In this document: piece by piece, positions 59,441-64,000 of the stretch
Position numbering within the stretch: the stretch's first letter is position 1
How the letters are laid out: every line of letters starts with the position of its first letter
Source of the DNA: Lujinxingia sediminis
GTDB lineage: Bacteria; Myxococcota_A; Bradymonadia; Bradymonadales; Bradymonadaceae
Length of the DNA stretch: 64,000 nucleotides
Assembly: GCF_004005565.1 (NCBI RefSeq)
Contig: NZ_SADD01000019.1
Coordinates: 30,507 to 94,506 of the forward strand
Direction of reading: 5' to 3'
Program-made: the position numbers and the translations under genes
The notes under the pieces: generated by a model
The model's input: only the letters and a program-made list of their open reading frames with translations
Told to the model about the DNA's origin: nothing
The model's database searches: none

Positions 59441-59652
59441 GTCGCCCGGGTGCCAGGCACCCGATCGTTTTGACCACCTTGATCGGGCGCCTGGCACCCG
59501 ATCGTTTTTGACCACCTTGATCGGGTGCCTGGCACCCGATCGTTTTGACCACCTTGATCGGGTGCCTGGCACCCGATCGTTTTGACCACCTTGATCGAGT
59601 GCCTGGCACCCGATCGTTTTGACCACCTTGATCGGGTGCCTGGCACCCGATC
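59441..59652. repeat. Palindromic repeat array D, six units, 37-38 bp spacing
   Basis: Units end at CACCCGATC from about 59441, then start at 59481, 59519, 59556, 59593 and 59630. Each has GATCGGGTGCC and GGCACCCGATC arms around one base, followed by GTTTTGACCACCTT. The array sits between the divergent regulator (ends at 59362) and peroxiredoxin (starts 59841) genes. The rest of 59363-59840 holds no gene that I can support and must contain both promoters. Confidence 0.92.
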
Positions 59653-59840
59653 CGCTCTCCATCACGCAACGCTCCCCCCTTCCGAGCCTGCCTCGGCTCT
59701 TTTCATCGCCGACATGAAACCTCTCCCCCCCTCGGTGCATCTCCTCCCATGTGAACCCGCCCCCCTTCTTTCTGAAGCTCGGGGCGCTACTCTGACACAC
59801 GTGAATGTTCCCACGTCCCTATCCTTTATGAGGTCTGACC

Positions 59841-60491
59841 ATGAGCCTTCGTATCAACGACATCGCCCCCGATTTTGAAGCTGACTCCACCGCCGGAAAA
59901 CTCTCGTTTCACGACTGGGTCGGCGATGGCTACGCGATCATCTTCTCGCACCCCAGAGACTTTACTCCGGTCTGCACCACGGAGTTCGGCGCGGTGGCGC
60001 GCCTGGTCCCCGAGTTCAAAAAGCGCAACACGAAAGTGATGGGCGTCTCGGTCGACAGCGTCGAGGAGCACCACAAGTGGATCAAAGATATTGAGGCCTT
60101 CGCCGGTACCTCGGCCGACTTCCCCATCATTGACGACACCTCCCTTCAGGTGGCCAAGCTCTACGACATGCTTCCGGCCGACGCCTACCTCCCCGACGGT
60201 CGCACCGCAGCTGACAGCGCGACGGTGCGCACCCTCTTTATCATCGGCCCCGACAAGAAGATTCGCCTGATGCTGACCTACCCGATGTCGGTGGGTCGCA
60301 ACTTCGCCGAGGTCTTGCGTGCCCTCGACGCGGTGCAGGCCACCGATGGCAAGCCCCTGGCCACCCCGGCCGACTGGCAGCCCGGCCAGGACGTGATCGT
60401 CGGCCTGAGCCTGGACGATGACGCCGCCCGCGAGCGTTTTGGTGAGATCGACATCAAGCTCCCCTACCTGCGCCTGGCCAAGGCCCAATAA
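59841..60491 (+). CDS. 1-Cys peroxiredoxin (Prx6-type), 216 aa
   Basis: The protein reduces H2O2, organic peroxides and peroxynitrite through a single peroxidatic Cys. The active site reads HPRDFTPVCTTE near residues 36-47 (peroxidatic Cys at about 44). The fold continues with VMGVSVDSVEEHHKWI and FPIIDD. The C-terminal Prx6 extension has TVRTLFIIGPDKKIRLMLTY, then YPMSVGRNFAEVLRALDAVQ. No resolving-Cys site was seen, so a separate thiol reductant is expected. Length is normal. The transcript ends at a strong terminator. Confidence 0.95.
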   Translation: MSLRINDIAPDFEADSTAGKLSFHDWVGDGYAIIFSHPRDFTPVCTTEFGAVARLVPEFKKRNTKVMGVSVDSVEEHHKWIKDIEAFAGTSADFPIIDDTSLQVAKLYDMLPADAYLPDGRTAADSATVRTLFIIGPDKKIRLMLTYPMSVGRNFAEVLRALDAVQATDGKPLATPADWQPGQDVIVGLSLDDDAARERFGEIDIKLPYLRLAKAQ

Positions 60492-60549
60492 GGCCCACGC
60501 CACCCCGCTCGACATCGAGCGATAGAACCTGGCGAGAGCGACATAAAAA

Positions 60550-60581
60550 GCCCGCCACCGAGCATCGGTGGCGGGCTTTTT
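60550..60581. terminator. Intrinsic terminator after the peroxiredoxin gene
   Basis: GCCCGCCACCG pairs perfectly with CGGTGGCGGGC around AGCAT, flanked by A5 and T5. It can act in both directions. Confidence 0.92.
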
Positions 60582-60793
60582 GTTGCGCGACGCCTTGCCC
60601 TCCGGCCCGAGCGCATCTCCGTTTTGCGGCCCCCCCTCACCCTCGCGCCCCCCTCACCCGGTGCGCCAAACCAGAGCTGCATACAACCTGCTCGCCAACG
60701 TATAACCCCGGCAGCACCGGCGGAGGCACCGCCTCCGACGTCGATTTTTATACGTTTTGAATGTTCATCATAACCAACCCCCGGAGGGTTTCG

Positions 60794-63700
60794 ATGCCTT
60801 CGATATCACCCTGGCGTATCACCTCCTCTCTGCTCGCCATGCTTTTCATCGCCTCGTGCAGCGGCTCCAAACCCGCCGAGGCCCCCGATCCGGCTGAGCC
60901 CGAATCCGAGGTGGCGGAACCCTCCCGGGCCGAGCGCCGCCCCGACCCCGGGCCACGCTTTCCCCATCAGAGCGGCCGGCGAAAGTCCGAGACCCGGGAG
61001 CCCTACGTGGTGGCGGCCACCGAGGTCTTTGACGATGGGGAGCACCTCTACCTGAGCGCGCCCCTGCCGGAGCGTTTTGGGGCGCTCGACCCCGTGACCC
61101 GCGCCTGGTTGAAGCAATGGGGCGATATGTCCGAGACGCGGTGCGAGGTCGACGATCTGCACGTCTCGGGCGCGCGCCACGGACGTGCCGTCCTGGCCTG
61201 CGAGCCGGCGCGGCTGATCGTACGCCTGGTCGGCGCGCAGGTGCCGGCGGAGACGATCCGGGTCGATCTCTTCTCCCGGGCGTTCGGAGAGACCCTCTCG
61301 GAGATCGTTGACGTGCGCCAGCCCGTGGTCATCCAGCCTCCCGAATCACTCGCCGCATCGCCGCAGCTTGTGCAGATCTTTCAGCAGAACCTCCGCCGCT
61401 ATTTTAAAAACCACACCTTCTTCCCGGGCGGGGAGCCGACCTTTTTCAACGCTGCGCAACACCGCCTTGATGCGCTCGCGCAGCAGAGCTCCGGTGAGGG
61501 CGACACACTCCCCGGCCCGCCGCGCGCCGACCGCCAGCATCTCCTTCGGGAGGCGATGAGCACCTACACCGGCCTGCGCTCGGTGGAGGAGACCCTGCAG
61601 ATCGAGCGCGCCCTCTTTACGCGCGCCGCCCCCGAGAGCGCGCGCACCATCGACCTGGCCTCGATCGAGGGCGTGGGGCTGGCCGAGCATCCCTGGGAGG
61701 CGATGATCGCCGAACTCGACCGCGAGCCGAGCATCGAGCCTCTGGCGGCCTTTGTTCCCGAGGGCATGGCCTACGTGCATGCGCACGACCTGCGCTCCCT
61801 GGTGCGTCTGGCCGGGGAGCTCGACACCTGGATTGCGCCCCTCGCGCAGGCCCTGGAAAGCAACGCCGGAAGCCATCACCTGATGCAGCGCTACGAGACG
61901 ATGCTGGGCATCGAGCGCAGCGGACTCTCCGAGCATCTCGGGCACCTGGCCACCAGGGGCGTCGCGCTGGCTACGAGCGATCCTTTCCTGCGCGAGGGGG
62001 GCGACGTCTCGTTGCTCTTTCATGTGCGCGAGCGCGATCTCTTGATCCAGGCCCTGGATCGCTACGAGGCGGCCCTTCGCAAAAAACACCCGACGCTGAG
62101 CGCGCGTATGATCGCATCTGGCGACGCGTCGGTACGCCTGCTCTCGACCCCCGACGGGGCGGTGCGCCAGCATCGGGTGGAGCTCGGCGAGGTGATGGTG
62201 CTCTCGACCTCGATGCCGGCGTTGCAGCGCTTTATGGAGCTGTATGAAGGTCAGGCCTCACCCCTCTCACGGCGCGGTGATTTTCGTTACATGCGCGCGC
62301 GCTACCCCTTCGATCACGAGGCCGAAGACGCCTTCGTGTTCATCGGCGACAACTTCGTGCATCACACCGTCAGCCCGCGCGTGCGCATCCTGCTCGCCAG
62401 GCGCATGCACGCCCGCGCCGACCTCGCCATGGTCAATAACGCCGCGCTTCTCTTTGGCTGGCTGGAGGGCCGCCCGCCCGCCAACGCCGATGAGCTCGTC
62501 CACAGCGGGCTTCTGCGCGCCGCGGAGCTCACCCATGCCGATGGTCAACCCATCTCCTATACGCCCGAGCGGGGCGCGTCGTCGGCCTGGGGAAGCCTCG
62601 CCAGCATGACGCCGCTCATCGAGCTTACGATCGAGCGGGTCACCCCCGAGGAGCAGCAGGCCTACGAGGACTTTCGCCGCGGCTACCTGACCAACTGGCA
62701 GACGCTGATCGACCCCATCGCCGCGCGTCTGCGTTTTGATACGGACGCGCAGCGCATCGAGCTCGACGCGCGCATGTTGCCCCTGGTCAACACCAGCGCC
62801 TACGAGCGTCTGGCCGAGCAGGTGGGCAGGCGCGCGGTGAGCGCACCGAGCCTCGACGGTGCCCTGCAATGGACGCTGGCGGTGGGCGACGACGCCTCCC
62901 TTCGCCGCGACCTCAACCGCGTCGCCCGACAGATAAGCGGCAACAACAAGCTGGGCCTGGACTGGCTCGGCGACTGGGTGATGGCCGGCGTCTACGATCG
63001 CAGCGGCATCTGGGACCTGGCCGAGGTCCGCCGCCTGATTGAATCCGCCAACCGACGCCACCTCGACACCGCCTCCAACGAGGAGCTGATGACGCTCCTG
63101 CCCACCCTTCCCCTCTACGTCGGGGCCCACGTCGCCAACCCCGCCGTACTCGCCGCGACACTCAGCGCGCTGCGCTCCTTTGTGGAATCCACCGCCCCGG
63201 GGCTCGTCCGCTGGGAGCAGGCCGCGCCCTACCGCGAGACTCCCATCACCACGATCCGCGCCGCCGAGGGCGCAGGCCAGATCGGCCTCAACGACGTCGC
63301 GCTGCACTACACCGTGGCCGGCGGCGTCTTCATCATGAGCTTCAACATGCCCACCCTCGAAGCGCTGATCGACGCCGCGCTCAACGAGGACTTCTCCCGG
63401 GCCGCCCCCACATCCCCCGAGGAGCGCCTGATGCAGACCATGATCACCTACGATCCCGCCCCGGGCACAAGCTGGCTGGAGCGCACCCTGCTCGGCATCC
63501 TGGAGACGCGCGCCATCGCGAGCTACGGGGCCGCCCAACGCTCCTGGATCGCGCTCTCCCGGGGGCTGGGCGATGCCCTCCCCCGAGAGCCCGACGCGCG
63601 CCGCGACCTGGCGCTGCGCTACCTGGGCTACGAGCCCCGGGATGTGCACGGCGGGGCATACACCATCGACGACGACTCCCGCGTCATGCACTCCATCTAC

Positions 63701-63865
63701 GGCCCCGGCCACGCCTACGCCGTCTCGCCACTGCCCGTGGAACCCTCCTCGGTGACGCGCGCGGTGCAAGCCCTGCACTCGCTTGCGATGCACCTGGGCT
63801 TTGAGGGCGAAGGCGACCACCACGGGCTTCACTCCGTGGTGAGCTGGGAGCGCGCCGAGGACTGA
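60794..63865 (+). CDS. Large lipoprotein of unknown function, 1023 aa
   Basis: The start at 60794 (MPSISPWRIT) follows GGAGGG. The lipobox LLAMLFIASC is followed by a short acidic Pro/Glu linker. The rest is a single large exported protein with alternating helix-strand segments and several DUF3352-like phrases (FVPEGMAYVHAHDLRSLVRL, DAFVFIGDNFVHHTVSPRVR, DVALHYTVAGGVFIMSFNMP), suggesting internal duplication. I do not recognise a function. A 19-bp repeat array starts four bases after the stop. Confidence 0.7.
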   Translation: MPSISPWRITSSLLAMLFIASCSGSKPAEAPDPAEPESEVAEPSRAERRPDPGPRFPHQSGRRKSETREPYVVAATEVFDDGEHLYLSAPLPERFGALDPVTRAWLKQWGDMSETRCEVDDLHVSGARHGRAVLACEPARLIVRLVGAQVPAETIRVDLFSRAFGETLSEIVDVRQPVVIQPPESLAASPQLVQIFQQNLRRYFKNHTFFPGGEPTFFNAAQHRLDALAQQSSGEGDTLPGPPRADRQHLLREAMSTYTGLRSVEETLQIERALFTRAAPESARTIDLASIEGVGLAEHPWEAMIAELDREPSIEPLAAFVPEGMAYVHAHDLRSLVRLAGELDTWIAPLAQALESNAGSHHLMQRYETMLGIERSGLSEHLGHLATRGVALATSDPFLREGGDVSLLFHVRERDLLIQALDRYEAALRKKHPTLSARMIASGDASVRLLSTPDGAVRQHRVELGEVMVLSTSMPALQRFMELYEGQASPLSRRGDFRYMRARYPFDHEAEDAFVFIGDNFVHHTVSPRVRILLARRMHARADLAMVNNAALLFGWLEGRPPANADELVHSGLLRAAELTHADGQPISYTPERGASSAWGSLASMTPLIELTIERVTPEEQQAYEDFRRGYLTNWQTLIDPIAARLRFDTDAQRIELDARMLPLVNTSAYERLAEQVGRRAVSAPSLDGALQWTLAVGDDASLRRDLNRVARQISGNNKLGLDWLGDWVMAGVYDRSGIWDLAEVRRLIESANRRHLDTASNEELMTLLPTLPLYVGAHVANPAVLAATLSALRSFVESTAPGLVRWEQAAPYRETPITTIRAAEGAGQIGLNDVALHYTVAGGVFIMSFNMPTLEALIDAALNEDFSRAAPTSPEERLMQTMITYDPAPGTSWLERTLLGILETRAIASYGAAQRSWIALSRGLGDALPREPDARRDLALRYLGYEPRDVHGGAYTIDDDSRVMHSIYGPGHAYAVSPLPVEPSSVTRAVQALHSLAMHLGFEGEGDHHGLHSVVSWERAED

Positions 63866-63868
63866 GCC

Positions 63869-64000
63869 GATCGGGTGCCAGCCCGCCGATCGGGTGCCAG
63901 CCCGCCGATCGGGTGCCAGCCCGCCGATCGGGTGCCAGCCCGCCGATCGGGTGCCAGCCCGCCGATCGGGTGCCAGCCCGCCGATCGGGTGCCAGTTTTT
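63869..64000. repeat. Palindromic-family repeat array E, seven units, 19-bp period
   Basis: GATCGGGTGCCAGCCCGCC repeats begin at 63869, 63888, 63907, 63926, 63945, 63964 and 63983 and reach the window edge at GCCAGTTTTT. The unit keeps the left arm of the family but has lost the palindromic partner. Confidence 0.9.

Overview
The window is GC-rich chromosomal DNA from a Gram-negative bacterium that looks like the Bradymonadales/Myxococcota side of the old Deltaproteobacteria. The evidence is the density of exported lipoproteins (about 17 by lipobox inspection), many with Asp/Pro/Glu/Ala/Thr-rich linkers after the lipid cysteine, together with RCC1, Cys-rich, FecR and LuxR-type proteins. The taxonomic placement is inference. 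No rRNA, tRNA, transposase or CRISPR array was seen.

Layout. 1-1898 is the 3' part of a fusion of an isoaspartyl-methyltransferase-like domain to a GspE/PilB-like ATPase whose nucleotide site is degenerate. 1.9-4.9 kb is a visibly AT-richer insert (AlbA_2-domain protein, two small unknowns, a membrane protein) flanked by imperfect copies of the 3' end of that fusion gene. It is followed by a 42-bp tandem array and small unknown genes. 6.8-7.8 kb is a candidate ADP-ribosyltransferase-fold toxin with two tandem small partner genes. 8.4-13.1 kb holds housekeeping genes (uvrB, folK, an SlyD-like isomerase) and a TPR lipoprotein. 13.3-31.5 kb is mostly envelope proteins and regulators: an ECF sigma / FecR anti-sigma / outer-membrane operon, a coproporphyrinogen oxidase, LuxR and STAND-winged-helix regulators, and several lipoproteins. 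31.9-39.4 kb has a copper-site lipoprotein and then a probable Fur-controlled iron cassette (lipoprotein, TonB receptor, imelysin, HTTM membrane protein). 39.9-54.7 kb contains a DUF808 membrane protein, a tandem-LuxR regulator, a duplicated Cys-rich lipoprotein pair, an RCC1/Ig lipoprotein, an LRR-like lipoprotein, two DUF2382 stress proteins and a fibre-like exported protein. 54.8-64 kb holds a membrane-anchored LuxR protein, a regulator/propeller/porin locus, a 1-Cys peroxiredoxin and a 1023-residue lipoprotein.

The most unusual feature is the intergenic DNA. Five arrays (35 copies) of one palindromic family built on GATCGGGTGCC / GGCACCCGATC lie at 10.4, 51.7, 55.5, 59.4 and 63.9 kb with spacings of 34-36, 30, 37-38, 37-38 and 19 bp. 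Three unrelated arrays at 5.0, 30.3 and 49.5 kb have 42-, 41/42- and 43/44-bp periods. The 30.3-kb array keeps its 42-bp phase while its motif reverses orientation. I know of no described element that matches these arrays, but no database search was possible.

All calls come from reading the sequence. Identities and domain boundaries are by eye.
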